Below are positions 1 to 9,367 of a DNA stretch of 64,000 nucleotides, piece after piece; position 1 is the first letter of the stretch; the number at the start of each line of letters is the position of its first letter. The translations under genes and the position numbers were made by a program. Source of the stretch: Arachidicoccus sp. GTDB lineage: Bacteria > Bacteroidota > Bacteroidia > Chitinophagales > Chitinophagaceae. The notes beneath the pieces were generated by a model. The model made no database searches and was not told the origin of the DNA. It saw nothing but the letters and a program-made list of their open reading frames with translations. The DNA lies in assembly GCA_028283605.1 (NCBI GenBank), contig JAPWKH010000033.1:124001-188000 (forward strand), read 5' to 3'.

Positions 1-75
1 AAAGTTCATGCGGTCAGCACCAAAGCCAAAGAAGCAATTGAAGCAGCGGGCGGAACGATAGAAATTTTAAAATAA
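1..75 (+). CDS. rplO: 50S ribosomal protein L15, C-terminal fragment
   Basis: The window opens inside a coding frame that reads 24 codons to a TAA at 73-75. The tail has the Ala/Lys-rich helix and the GGTIEIL ending seen at the C-terminus of L15, and secY follows 87 bp downstream, which is the standard S10-spc order (rplO-secY). Only the extreme C-terminus is visible, so the call rests on context as much as on sequence. Confidence 0.8.
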   Translation, partial: KVHAVSTKAKEAIEAAGGTIEILK

Positions 76-162
76 AATATTTTTCCGGACGTATCCACGA
101 GATGCGTCCTTTTAGCTTATATTGCACTCCCTTTCGAGAAAAATATTTGAATATAAATACGA

Positions 163-1509
163 ATGAAAAAACTGATTCAGACTTTAAAAAATATTTGGAG
201 TATTGACGAGCTTCGCCAAAAGATTACTTTGACTTTGACTTTAATATTGGTGTACCGGTTCGGTGCCCATATTGTGTTGCCTGGTATTGATCCGAATAAA
301 ATTGAAGCCGCTGCAGCGCAAACACAAAATAATGGATTGCTTGGCTTATTTGATGCATTTGCCGGTGGCGCATTTTCACAAGCCGGTATTTTTGCATTGG
401 GCGTAATGCCATATATATCCGCATCTATTTTTATGCAATTGATGACGGTGCTTGTACCGCAATTACAGAAAGTACAGAAAGAAGGTAAAAGCGGACAAAC
501 TAAAATAAATCAGTGGACACGTTATTTAACAGTTATTGTAACTACGTTCCAATCCGTAGCATATATCTCCTTATTGGAAAGCCCTGCTTATCAGGTTGCA
601 TTGATTCCTGCCTATCATCCATATTTCTTTATTTCTACAATCTTTATATTAACCGCAGGTTCATTATTTGTGATGTGGCTTGGCGAAAAGATACAGGATA
701 AAGGATTGGGAAATGGTATTAGCATCATTATCATGATTGGTATTTTATCGCGTTTCCCTCAGGCAATCATTCAGGAATTTCAATCCAAGCAAACAAAAGG
801 CGGTGGCGGATTATTAATATTTTTAATTGAAATAGCTTTCTTTATATTAATTGTAATGGCACTCGTGTTATTGGTACAAGGCGTTCGCAAAGTGCCGGTA
901 ATTTACGCAAAACAATTAGTAGGTAATAAGCAAGTTGGCGGCGCACGTCAGTTCTTACCTTTAAAAGTAAATGCTGCAGGTGTAATGCCGATCATCTTTG
1001 CGCAAGCCATTATGTTTTTGCCTACATTGGTTTCTTTTACCAATTTGGACAAAGGCGGCACTATTGCAAGAATATTCGGAGATCATACCAATGTTTGGTA
1101 CATGATTATTTACGGCGTGATGACGGTTGCGTTTACCTTTTTATACACAGCGCTTATTTTTAATCCTAAGGAAATGAGTGAAGATTTAAAACGCAATAAT
1201 GGATTTATTCCGGGCGTTCAACCCGGTAAGCCAACTGCTGATTATATTGGTTCTATCATGGACAGAATTACTTTTCCCGGTGCTGTTGCTTTGGCGGTTG
1301 CAGGCATTTTACCCGGCTTTGCGCAATTGTTAGGCATTCAGCAAAGCTTTAGTTATTTCTTCGGAGGTACATCATTATTGATTATGGTTGCTGTAATTTT
1401 AGATACTTTGCAACAAATAGAAACACATCTTTTGATGCGCCAATATGATGGATTAATGAGCGGCGGTACGCGCATACAAGGCCGTAATCCTGTTACATCA
1501 AGAATATAA
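163..1509 (+). CDS. secY: Preprotein translocase subunit SecY
   Basis: SecY forms the protein-conducting channel of the Sec translocon in the inner membrane, together with SecE and SecG. The 448-residue protein is of normal length and has about ten hydrophobic segments. Recognisable family stretches include the N-terminal LILVYRFGAHIVLPGID, the plug/TM2 region GVMPYISASIFMQL, the GLGNGISIIIMIGI segment and the late KPTADYIGSIMDRITFPGA region. The ATG start lies 87 bp after rplO, and a strong hairpin follows 25 bp after the stop, so secY ends this stretch of the ribosomal operon. Adenylate kinase and map, which often follow secY elsewhere, are not present here. Confidence 0.97.
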   Translation: MKKLIQTLKNIWSIDELRQKITLTLTLILVYRFGAHIVLPGIDPNKIEAAAAQTQNNGLLGLFDAFAGGAFSQAGIFALGVMPYISASIFMQLMTVLVPQLQKVQKEGKSGQTKINQWTRYLTVIVTTFQSVAYISLLESPAYQVALIPAYHPYFFISTIFILTAGSLFVMWLGEKIQDKGLGNGISIIIMIGILSRFPQAIIQEFQSKQTKGGGGLLIFLIEIAFFILIVMALVLLVQGVRKVPVIYAKQLVGNKQVGGARQFLPLKVNAAGVMPIIFAQAIMFLPTLVSFTNLDKGGTIARIFGDHTNVWYMIIYGVMTVAFTFLYTALIFNPKEMSEDLKRNNGFIPGVQPGKPTADYIGSIMDRITFPGAVALAVAGILPGFAQLLGIQQSFSYFFGGTSLLIMVAVILDTLQQIETHLLMRQYDGLMSGGTRIQGRNPVTSRI

Positions 1510-1533
1510 ATTTTATTCCAAGATTACATATTG

Positions 1534-1563
1534 AAAAGGAGAGTAGTTTTTACTCTCCTTTTT
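1534..1563 (+). terminator. Rho-independent terminator after secY
   Basis: A perfect 12-bp stem (arms 1534-1545 and 1551-1562) with a 5-nt loop and a T-rich right flank lies 25 bp after the secY stop. The left arm begins with four A, so it can also work for the convergent DUF445 gene that ends at 1590. Confidence 0.85.
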
Positions 1564-1589
1564 GCATTTAATCAACCTGTATTTTTCCC

Positions 1590-2837
1590 TTAAAGCAATT
1601 GTGTAATGGTATAAATTACTAATCCTACAAGGCCGCCAACAAGCGTACCATTGATGCGGATGAATTGTAAATCTTTTCCAACTTCAAGTTCAAGCTTTCT
1701 ACTAAGTTCATTGCCTTCCCAATTTCCTACAGTATTGCTGATGAGCGTTCCTACATTATTCGTATTTTTCAATATTATTCTGTAAGCGTTTAACCGCACC
1801 CAGTTGTCAATATTATTTTGCAGTGTAATATCTGTTTTAAGATTGTTTGCAAATTCAACAATATTTTTATCGATATAATTCAGGAATTTGGAGTTTTGAT
1901 TAGATAATTCTGTTATGAGAATTTGTTTAATTTTTATCCATATTTGCGAAGAATATTTTTGTATGTTTTCTTTCGAAAGCAAGCCATTCTTCAGTTTTGT
2001 CAGTTCATCATGCCATTTATTTTCTTCTCGCAACTGTTGTATGACGTTGTTTAATTGCGCTGCAATTTCTTTTCTTATAGGATGATTGTCATCCGTTTCA
2101 ATTTCGTGCAGATAATTTGCTATGCCAACAGTTATTCTATTGGCAATCATATTATCAACAAATCCCGGAACCAATATTCCGCTTTCTTTTTTTACACGCG
2201 CACGCACAATGTCTTCATTTTCGGCCACGTAAAATTTTGCTTTGCTTAATAGATAATTTAATAATTTCTCATATTCTTTATTATCAACAAAATATTGCAA
2301 AGCGGTTGCGAGTGTTTTACCGATAGAGATATTGTTGATTAATTCTTCACCTTTCTTTGCTATAAATCCTGTTACAATTTCGTCGTTGGATTTCTGTAAA
2401 ATATTATTGATAATTAAAGAAACTTCATAAATAAGTTTTTGGCGGTTTTGTGATTTTTCCAGCCATTCAGCAATGTATTGGGAAACCTTTAATTTATTGA
2501 TATATGGCCGTATAGTTTTTTGATTCAAGAAATTTTCTACCACAAAATTTCCGAGATTATCCCCGATGGATTTCTTTTTTTCTTCTATCAAATTGGTATG
2601 CGGAATTTTCAATCCTAAGGGATGATGAAATAATGCCGTAACGGCAAACCAATCGGCCAAAGCGCCCACCATTGCTGCTTCTGAAAAAGCTTTTACATAA
2701 CCTTCCCATGTTGCCGGATATTTTCGCAAAAATATTTCCATTGCGATATAAATTAAAGCCATGGCTACAAAAAATGCCGTCGCAATGGTTTTGTGTTTTT
2801 TGAGCTGAGATACTTTATAATCAGGTGTTGAGTTCAT
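1590..2837 (-). CDS. DUF445 family inner-membrane protein (YjiN-like)
   Basis: The 415-residue protein has a transmembrane helix at residues about 18-37, the family-typical EAAMVGALADWFAVTALF amphipathic/membrane segment near residue 55, a long helical middle, and a final membrane helix near residues 396-413. This is the DUF445/YjiN architecture. Members are inner-membrane proteins of unknown biochemical function. The ATG start is 9 bp after the stop of the upstream gene (2847-4013), so both may share a transcript. The end faces secY and shares its bidirectional terminator. Confidence 0.85.
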   Translation of the reverse strand: MNSTPDYKVSQLKKHKTIATAFFVAMALIYIAMEIFLRKYPATWEGYVKAFSEAAMVGALADWFAVTALFHHPLGLKIPHTNLIEEKKKSIGDNLGNFVVENFLNQKTIRPYINKLKVSQYIAEWLEKSQNRQKLIYEVSLIINNILQKSNDEIVTGFIAKKGEELINNISIGKTLATALQYFVDNKEYEKLLNYLLSKAKFYVAENEDIVRARVKKESGILVPGFVDNMIANRITVGIANYLHEIETDDNHPIRKEIAAQLNNVIQQLREENKWHDELTKLKNGLLSKENIQKYSSQIWIKIKQILITELSNQNSKFLNYIDKNIVEFANNLKTDITLQNNIDNWVRLNAYRIILKNTNNVGTLISNTVGNWEGNELSRKLELEVGKDLQFIRINGTLVGGLVGLVIYTITQLL

Positions 2838-2846
2838 AACACAATA

Positions 2847-4013
2847 TTACTTAAAGAAATTTTTTTCGTCCTGTGTTTGCTGAATGCCGTTGATATTTTC
2901 CCAAAAAAGTGTTGTATAATTATTCCCAAAAGATTGTAAAGTGTCGTACCAGTGTAATTCTTTTTTGTCTTTTAATTTTGGAATTTCTTGATTATCAGTT
3001 TTAGAATTTATAACAATGAAAGCGGCGTCAGCTTGATAATCAAAAGCATTAAATTTAAGCAGCATTCTCCCTTGAATCGTTGCATTTTTGGTACTGTAAT
3101 TGGATTTTAAAAATAAAAAACCTCCGATTTTTTCGTAATGTAATATTTCTTCTTTATTGGTTTCAAATTGTTTTGCAACGAGGCTGCTTGTTCGAAGTTT
3201 TCCTTTTTGTGCAGAAGGCAGCTTTTCATGTATTTCCCTGATTATTGAATCATTTTTGTTTACAAACCATATTGTGGAATCTGCTTGTTTTTCCATTTTA
3301 CCGATTGGCTGAAACACTATTATGATCATACTGTCTGAGTTGTGATTTACAGAAATGCGAAAATCTTTTTTCAAATTTCCTTTTTCATTTTCTTCGAAAA
3401 TTATATTTTTAAACATTGCCCTCCGCAAAAAATTATTGTTTATGTTTTCCGAAACGCGTATTTTTCCAATAACCTTTTCATCTGTACTATCAATTTTTTT
3501 CAAAGCTCTTGAAGCAAGTAAATACGAAACTGATTTATCGGTATTTAAATCTGTTTGCACAAGTGCATCGGAATAATATTTTATTTTGCCCCCAATCTTT
3601 ATAAAGTCTTTAAAATAATAATTGTAGCTACAATATTGCGGCAATGCTTGTTTAGTGTTGACAATAATTCGTCTGACCAATTCATAGTTATCTTTGACGG
3701 AAATGACAACATCTTGTAAATCAATCGATGACTGAACGATAAAAATTGTATCATTTTGAGATAATGATGAAGCTGCAGTTTGCTTTATGTCATAACCAAT
3801 ATATTCAACAGAAAGTTTATCATCGAGGGAATTTATATTCAATTCAAAATAACCTTTTCCATTTGTTATAGTTGCTTTATCAGTTGTAAGATTACGAACC
3901 GTTGCAGCTACAAGGGCTTCACCATTTTTATTGAAAACATACCCCCCGACTTTTTGAGAAAAAGTTTTGACTGTGGAAATTAAAAATATAATTATAAAAA
4001 GCGGTTGTTTCAT
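2847..4013 (-). CDS. Secreted carboxypeptidase-regulatory-like domain protein
   Basis: A cleavable signal peptide (residues 1-19, ending ...VKTFSQ) is followed by a CarboxypepD_reg-like beta-sandwich (residues about 22-100, with GGYVFNKNGEAL and ATITNGKGYFEL). This domain is common at the N-terminus of Bacteroidota surface proteins. The remaining 280 residues are beta-rich and I do not recognise them. No TonB plug or barrel is present, so this is not a SusC-type receptor. A periplasmic or outer-membrane-associated location is inferred from the signal peptide. Its function is unknown. Confidence 0.7.
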   Translation of the reverse strand: MKQPLFIIIFLISTVKTFSQKVGGYVFNKNGEALVAATVRNLTTDKATITNGKGYFELNINSLDDKLSVEYIGYDIKQTAASSLSQNDTIFIVQSSIDLQDVVISVKDNYELVRRIIVNTKQALPQYCSYNYYFKDFIKIGGKIKYYSDALVQTDLNTDKSVSYLLASRALKKIDSTDEKVIGKIRVSENINNNFLRRAMFKNIIFEENEKGNLKKDFRISVNHNSDSMIIIVFQPIGKMEKQADSTIWFVNKNDSIIREIHEKLPSAQKGKLRTSSLVAKQFETNKEEILHYEKIGGFLFLKSNYSTKNATIQGRMLLKFNAFDYQADAAFIVINSKTDNQEIPKLKDKKELHWYDTLQSFGNNYTTLFWENINGIQQTQDEKNFFK

Positions 4014-4239
4014 CAGTTTACTTTTATGTTTTTAATTGTTAGATTGAATTGAATTCGCCGAAATCCATTTCTCCAAAATAATCATTGCATTAGATATTCA
4101 AAATTCTTATGACTTATTTCATATAAATAAATAGTTTTTTTAAGATTTTTTTATGTACCTTAAGATAAATACATAAAGATGTACAGAATTTATTAAAGTG
4201 ATTAATTGTACTTAAATATTTTAAGGGAACTTTAGGGAA

Positions 4240-5061
4240 CTAAAAAAATACATTTTTATTCGGCCTAAGCAGCAATCCGACCCTTAACATATTGTTTCGC
4301 TTCTGATAATTTATAAGGCTTTCGGCATATCCATTGTACCATTGCAACATAAGGTATTCATTATTTCTTCTGAATAATTTATAAGATATCTGACCTTGAA
4401 TATATCCTTTCCAGTTCCACTGATCTCCCTTTCTGATCAATACATCGGCAAACCATTTGTCTTCTTTAATCACATAGGAAAGGCCGAGCTGACCGAAACC
4501 TTCGTAATGAAGTAAATCGGGATTATCTTCTTTATATCCAAAAGGAATCCATGCTTCTAATGAAAATTGTAAATTTTCTTTGATGTAAGTATGCCATCCA
4601 AAAACAAACCTGTTCCAGCTGCGGGAATATATACTATCTCTGCCATTGGATTCATGCTCCAGTGAGGCGGTAATATAATTCATTCCATATTTATTGCTAT
4701 ATGGTCTCAAAAATCCGATTGCCGGATTGAAGTTGATTTCGGCAAAAGGTTTGGAAGATTTAAAAATGTCCCAAAATGCTTTTTGAGTGTAGCTTAAATA
4801 CGGGAAACTTTTTAAAAACAAAGGGTTTCGATAAAGTACTTGACGAAAGCTTATTTGGTATTTTATATCCGAATTATATTTATCAGGCTTTTGGTTTATT
4901 GCAGTTCCGCTTATGAAATAATTATCTTTATAAATAGAAAAAGAAGGCAAGCGCAAAAAGTCTTTTTGTGCATTGGAAAGGACAGTTGTATCAGTAATCT
5001 GTCCGTAGACAGAAAACTGTATGGTAAAAAATACAAGGGTCGCGATTAGGATTTTTTGCAT
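4240..5061 (-). CDS. pldA: Outer-membrane phospholipase A (OMPLA family)
   Basis: OMPLA is a beta-barrel hydrolase that removes acyl chains from phospholipids that reach the outer leaflet. The active-site pattern is intact: HESNG (His136, Ser138) and SRSWNR (Asn150) have the same spacing as His142/Ser144/Asn156 of the Escherichia coli enzyme. Other family blocks are DNPDLLHYEGFGQLGLSY and YNGYAESLINY, and the chain ends in Phe, as barrel proteins do for BAM recognition. I start at the ATG at 5061 because it gives a clean signal peptide (MQKILIATLVFFTIQFSVYGQ). The open frame extends 20 codons further upstream to 5121, but that extension is charged and spoils the signal. Confidence 0.9.
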   Translation of the reverse strand: MQKILIATLVFFTIQFSVYGQITDTTVLSNAQKDFLRLPSFSIYKDNYFISGTAINQKPDKYNSDIKYQISFRQVLYRNPLFLKSFPYLSYTQKAFWDIFKSSKPFAEINFNPAIGFLRPYSNKYGMNYITASLEHESNGRDSIYSRSWNRFVFGWHTYIKENLQFSLEAWIPFGYKEDNPDLLHYEGFGQLGLSYVIKEDKWFADVLIRKGDQWNWKGYIQGQISYKLFRRNNEYLMLQWYNGYAESLINYQKRNNMLRVGLLLRPNKNVFF

Positions 5062-5152
5062 AGGTATTTGAGTGCATGCTTCAGCATAAATAAAAAAATA
5101 ATATCGTGAAGCTGCAACCATTCTTAATCGAATAGACGAAACAAACAGCTTA

Positions 5153-7720
5153 TTATTTCTTCACAGCTTTCTTAGTCGCCGCTTTCTTTGCTGCTTTTTT
5201 TATGGTTTTCGTTTTCTTTTCAAAAGCGCCCGGTACTTGTGCCGTGATGATTTTTTTTACTTCGTCCAACGAAATTGTTTTTAAATCTTCTTCGGTAAAT
5301 TTTTCTCCGTCTGCACGTTTGCCGAGTTTCAGCATGAGTTTTCCGAAACGGATAAATGGTCCCCAACGGCCGTTTTCAATAGAAATCTTTTCGCTTTCCC
5401 ATTGTTGAATATATCTGTTGGCTTCTTTCTCTAATTTTTTAGAAATTAATTCGTCAATATCTTTTTGTGAAAGATTATCGAAATTATATGCTTTCGGAAC
5501 ATTTATAAATAAGTCTTCCCATTTGATGTATGGCCCAAAACGGCCTTTGCCTTTGGTTACAGGTTTACTTTCATAATATCCGATCGGGGCGTCGGCAGCT
5601 TGTTTTTCTTCGATTAATTCAATCGCTTTATCCATATCAATTGAGAACGGATCTGTGCTGCGGGGGATAGAAATAAACGTTTCGCCGTATTTTACATAAG
5701 GCCCGAAACGGCCTATTCCTACACTTACTTCGGCATCTTTGTATTCGCCGAGCGTAAAAGGAAGTTTGAATAAATCCAAGGCATCTTCCAAAGTAATGGT
5801 TTCTATGCTTTGGTTTTTAGTAAGCGAAGCAAAGCGGGGCTTTTCTTCATCATCGGCTTCCCCTATTTGCACCATTGCACCATAGCGTCCCATGCGTGCA
5901 TATACTTTCTTTCCCGATGCAGGATCATTGCCCAATTCTCTTTCGCCTTTTGCGCGTTCTGCATTTTCCAATGTATCTTCAATAGTTTCATGGAACGGGC
6001 CGTAAAACGTATTGATCATATTATTCCAAACCAATTTACCTTCTGCGATTTCATCAAATTCTTCTTCCACACGCGCAGTAAAGTTATAGTCCATTACATT
6101 TTTGAAATGCTGTGTAAGAAAATCGGTAACAACCATTCCCAAATCCGTTGGAATTAATTTGCCTTTATCTGCGCCTGTGGTTTCGGTTTTCTTTTTCTCC
6201 CTGATATTATTTTTATCGTCAAGTTGAAGAATATGAATATTTCTTATGGAGCCTTCTTTGTCACTTTTTTCTACATAATTTCTTTTCATGATCGTAGAAA
6301 TGGTAGGCGCATAAGTGGAAGGTCGACCGATACCGAGTTCTTCCAGTTTCTTTACCAAAGATGCTTCTGTATAACGTGGGGCAGGGCGTGTAAATTTTTC
6401 CGTTGCCAGCATTTCTATAAAATCCAATTGTTGATTTACTTGTAAAGGCGGCAACACGCCTTCGCTGTTTTCTTCATCTTCATCGTCGTCTTTTCCTTCG
6501 AGATAAGCTTTCAGAAAGCCGTCAAATTTCATCACCTCACCATTCGCAGCAAGTTGTTCTTTATTAGTAGAAATATCAATTTTTGCAGTAGTTTTTTCAA
6601 ATTCTGCATCGCTCATTTGAGAAGCAATTGTGCGTTTCCAAATTAAATCATATAAGCGTTTTTCATCGTAGCCCTCTACCGTATGATTGCTGATATATGT
6701 AGGGCGAATGGCTTCGTGCGCTTCCTGTGCGCTTTCGTTTTTGTTTCTGAATTTACGCGGCTGATAATATTTATCGCCGTAAGCATTTTTTATTTCCGAT
6801 TGGATTTCGCCCAAAGCCATTGCGCTCAGATTCACGGAATCGGTACGCATATAAGTTATATGTCCGTTTTCGTACAAACGCTGTGCAATTTGCATGGTTT
6901 TGCTCACGCCGAATCCGAGTTTTCTGCTCGCTTCCTGTTGCAAAGTAGATGTTGTGAAAGGTGCGGACGGTGTGCGTTTCGCAGGTTTTACCTGAATATC
7001 GGAAACTTTATAGGTTGCATTTTTGCAACTTTCCAAAAATGCCTGTGCAGAGGTTGCATCTTTGAATTTGTTATTATTTTCCGCTTTAAAATTTACCTTC
7101 TTTTTATTAATATCATCGGCTTGGAAAACCGCTTCTATTTTGAAAGTGCTTTCCGGCGTGAATGCGTTTATTTCTCTTTCTCTTTCAACAATTAATCTCA
7201 CGGCAACGCTTTGCACACGGCCTGCACTCAGGCTGCGCTGCATGCCCACTTTGCGCCACAAAACCGGGCTTAATTCAAAACCTACCAATCTGTCCAGCAC
7301 ACGGCGCGCTTGCTGCGCATCTACCAGATTCATATCAATCGTTCGCGGATTTTGAACGGCGCGTTCAATTGCGGGCTTTGTGATTTCGTGAAATACGATT
7401 CGTTTCGTAGTCTTAGGATCCAATCCCAAAACCTCCGCCAAATGCCAGCTGATGCTTTCTCCTTCGCGGTCCTCATCCGATGCCAGCCATACTTCTTTCG
7501 CTTTTTTTGCTTGTTGTTTCAGTTGATTTACAACCTTTATTTTATCCTCGGGAACAATATAATGCGGTGTGAATTTATGTGAAATATCAATGCCGTTATC
7601 GCCTTTGTCCAAATCACGTATATGTCCGTAACTGCTCACTACCTCAAAGTCTTTCCCCAAGATTTTTTCTATCGTTTTTGCTTTAGCGGGCGACTCAACT
7701 ATCAATAAATTTTTTGCCAT
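5153..7720 (-). CDS. topA: DNA topoisomerase I (type IA)
   Basis: TopA relaxes negative supercoils by a single-strand passage mechanism. The 855-residue protein has an N-terminal Toprim domain (ESPAKAKTIEKIL; later DEDREGE), the type IA core with the catalytic tyrosine in GHITYMRTDSVNLS, and a C-terminus made of three GRFGPY/GRWGPF repeats (topoisomerase C-terminal repeat type). There are no Cys4 zinc ribbons as in the Escherichia coli enzyme. The last 20 residues are almost entirely Lys, Ala and Thr, a probable DNA- or RNA-polymerase-binding tail. The gene stands alone; the flanking genes are unrelated. Confidence 0.96.
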   Translation of the reverse strand: MAKNLLIVESPAKAKTIEKILGKDFEVVSSYGHIRDLDKGDNGIDISHKFTPHYIVPEDKIKVVNQLKQQAKKAKEVWLASDEDREGESISWHLAEVLGLDPKTTKRIVFHEITKPAIERAVQNPRTIDMNLVDAQQARRVLDRLVGFELSPVLWRKVGMQRSLSAGRVQSVAVRLIVEREREINAFTPESTFKIEAVFQADDINKKKVNFKAENNNKFKDATSAQAFLESCKNATYKVSDIQVKPAKRTPSAPFTTSTLQQEASRKLGFGVSKTMQIAQRLYENGHITYMRTDSVNLSAMALGEIQSEIKNAYGDKYYQPRKFRNKNESAQEAHEAIRPTYISNHTVEGYDEKRLYDLIWKRTIASQMSDAEFEKTTAKIDISTNKEQLAANGEVMKFDGFLKAYLEGKDDDEDEENSEGVLPPLQVNQQLDFIEMLATEKFTRPAPRYTEASLVKKLEELGIGRPSTYAPTISTIMKRNYVEKSDKEGSIRNIHILQLDDKNNIREKKKTETTGADKGKLIPTDLGMVVTDFLTQHFKNVMDYNFTARVEEEFDEIAEGKLVWNNMINTFYGPFHETIEDTLENAERAKGERELGNDPASGKKVYARMGRYGAMVQIGEADDEEKPRFASLTKNQSIETITLEDALDLFKLPFTLGEYKDAEVSVGIGRFGPYVKYGETFISIPRSTDPFSIDMDKAIELIEEKQAADAPIGYYESKPVTKGKGRFGPYIKWEDLFINVPKAYNFDNLSQKDIDELISKKLEKEANRYIQQWESEKISIENGRWGPFIRFGKLMLKLGKRADGEKFTEEDLKTISLDEVKKIITAQVPGAFEKKTKTIKKAAKKAATKKAVKK

Positions 7721-7906
7721 AATTAATAATAATACTCGTTTTGCTGTGCTTTAGAATTTTGCAATAATAGGACAAAAATTGAAAGTGCAATGTTGTTAAT
7801 TTAAAACCATATTGAATTTAGCAGTTGAAATTTGCTTTCATATCTTCTTTCGGGAAGAATAATTTAAGGTTATGACGATGAATATTTCCTATCAAAAATT
7901 AGCCAT

Positions 7907-7914
7907 TATCTTTG
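7907..7914 (+). promoter_or_regulatory. -7 promoter box of rlmD; near-leaderless start
   Basis: TATCTTTG matches the Bacteroidota -7 consensus TAnnTTTG. It ends only 4 bp before the GTG start of rlmD at 7919, so the transcript would begin at or next to the start codon. No TTG -33 element was found at 19-20 bp upstream. Confidence 0.5.
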
Positions 7915-7918
7915 CGGT

Positions 7919-9355
7919 GTGAGAAAGAAAAAAGAAAAAATAATTTGGGAAAATATATTGGTAGAAGATGTTGCCGCCGAAGGCAAGGCTATCGGGAAAA
8001 ATCAAGGCAAAATTGTTTTTATCGAAAATGCCGTTCCCGGCGATATTGTTGATGTGCAGGTTTCCAAAAATAAAAAAGACTGGGCGAATGCTTTTCCTGT
8101 AAAATTCAATACTTATTCGTCAGACAGGGTAGCGCCTTTCTGTTCACATTTTGGTATTTGCGGTGGTTGCAGCTGGCAGCACCTTCCGTATGGCAAACAA
8201 TTATTTTATAAACAAAAGCAAGTTGCAGATCAGCTTTCGCGAATCGGGAAAATAAATATACCGGAAATTTCAGTTATTGAAGGTTGTGATGAAACTACCG
8301 GCTATCGCAATAAAATGGAATATACTTTTTCTACTAAAAAATATATTCCGCCGGAAGAATTTGCTTTACTAAAAAAGACGGAAGAACCTTTTTCTTCAAA
8401 AACTACAGAAGGCGTTGCAGGATTTCACGCCAAGGGATTTTTTGATAAAGTTGTAGAAATAAACAAATGCTATCTGCAGCAAGAACCGACAAATGAAATC
8501 AGAAAGTTTATAGCGCAATTTGCCAGGCTGCGCAAACTTAGTTTTTACGATATTAAAGAACATCACGGCTGGCTAAGAAATGTATTGGTTCGTAATACTA
8601 CGACCAACGAATGGATGATCAATATTGTATTTGGTCATGAGGATAAAGAAAACAGGGAAAGCTTACTGAGTCTTTTGTTACAAAAGTTTCCGGACATCAA
8701 TGCGTTGCTGTACACCATTAATGAAAAAAAGAACGACAGCATTTACGACCTTACACCGCAGGTATATTTCGGTAAAGGTTTTATAACGGAAAAGCTGGAA
8801 AAATTTTCTTATAAAATCAGCCCTAAATCTTTCTTTCAGACAAATTCAAAACAAGCGGAAAAGCTGTATGCCATCACGCGCGATTTTGCAGAACTGGACG
8901 GCTCACAGATTTTATACGATCTCTATTGCGGCACAGGAAGCATTGGTATTTTTTGCAGCGATAAAGCAAAAAAAATTATTGGCGTAGAAGTAATTGAACA
9001 AGCTGTTGATGATGCGCGTATCAATGCAGAGATGAATAATATTTCGCATGCTCAATTCTTTTCCGGCGATGTTATAGATATTTGTACAGACGATTTTTTT
9101 GCTATGCACGGAAAGCCCGATGTGGTAATTACCGATCCGCCGCGTGCAGGCATGCATGAAAAATTAGTAAAAAAATTACTCGATATGCAAGCGCCTCTGA
9201 TCGTATATGTAAGCTGTAATCCTGCAACGCAGGCAAGAGACCTGGCAATGCTGGACGAGCTTTACAAGGTTACAAAAGTGCAGCCGGTAGATATGTTTCC
9301 GCATACTTTGCATATTGAGAATGTAGTTCAGTTAAAATTAAAAAACAGCCTTTAA
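7919..9355 (+). CDS. rlmD: 23S rRNA (uracil-5)-methyltransferase, RlmD/RumA family
   Basis: The 478-residue SAM-dependent enzyme makes 5-methyluridine in RNA. It has an N-terminal TRAM domain (residues about 10-70), the Fe-S cluster cysteines in FCSHFGICGGCSWQHL plus a later Cys in INKCYLQQ, the SAM motif DLYCGTGSIGIF, and the catalytic YVSCNPATQARDL loop near the C-terminus. The start is GTG; no in-frame ATG precedes it, and the next candidate would cut the TRAM domain. The rhomboid gene starts 12 bp after the stop. Bacteroidota often hold several RumA paralogues, so the exact modified uridine (747 or 1939) cannot be fixed from sequence. Confidence 0.88.
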   Translation: MRKKKEKIIWENILVEDVAAEGKAIGKNQGKIVFIENAVPGDIVDVQVSKNKKDWANAFPVKFNTYSSDRVAPFCSHFGICGGCSWQHLPYGKQLFYKQKQVADQLSRIGKINIPEISVIEGCDETTGYRNKMEYTFSTKKYIPPEEFALLKKTEEPFSSKTTEGVAGFHAKGFFDKVVEINKCYLQQEPTNEIRKFIAQFARLRKLSFYDIKEHHGWLRNVLVRNTTTNEWMINIVFGHEDKENRESLLSLLLQKFPDINALLYTINEKKNDSIYDLTPQVYFGKGFITEKLEKFSYKISPKSFFQTNSKQAEKLYAITRDFAELDGSQILYDLYCGTGSIGIFCSDKAKKIIGVEVIEQAVDDARINAEMNNISHAQFFSGDVIDICTDDFFAMHGKPDVVITDPPRAGMHEKLVKKLLDMQAPLIVYVSCNPATQARDLAMLDELYKVTKVQPVDMFPHTLHIENVVQLKLKNSL

Positions 9356-9367
9356 TCAGCAAGCATT

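Noticed and set aside
6683-7195. 170-codon open frame antisense to topA
   Set aside because: Entirely inside topA, Cys/Phe/Arg-rich and without homology; a shadow frame.
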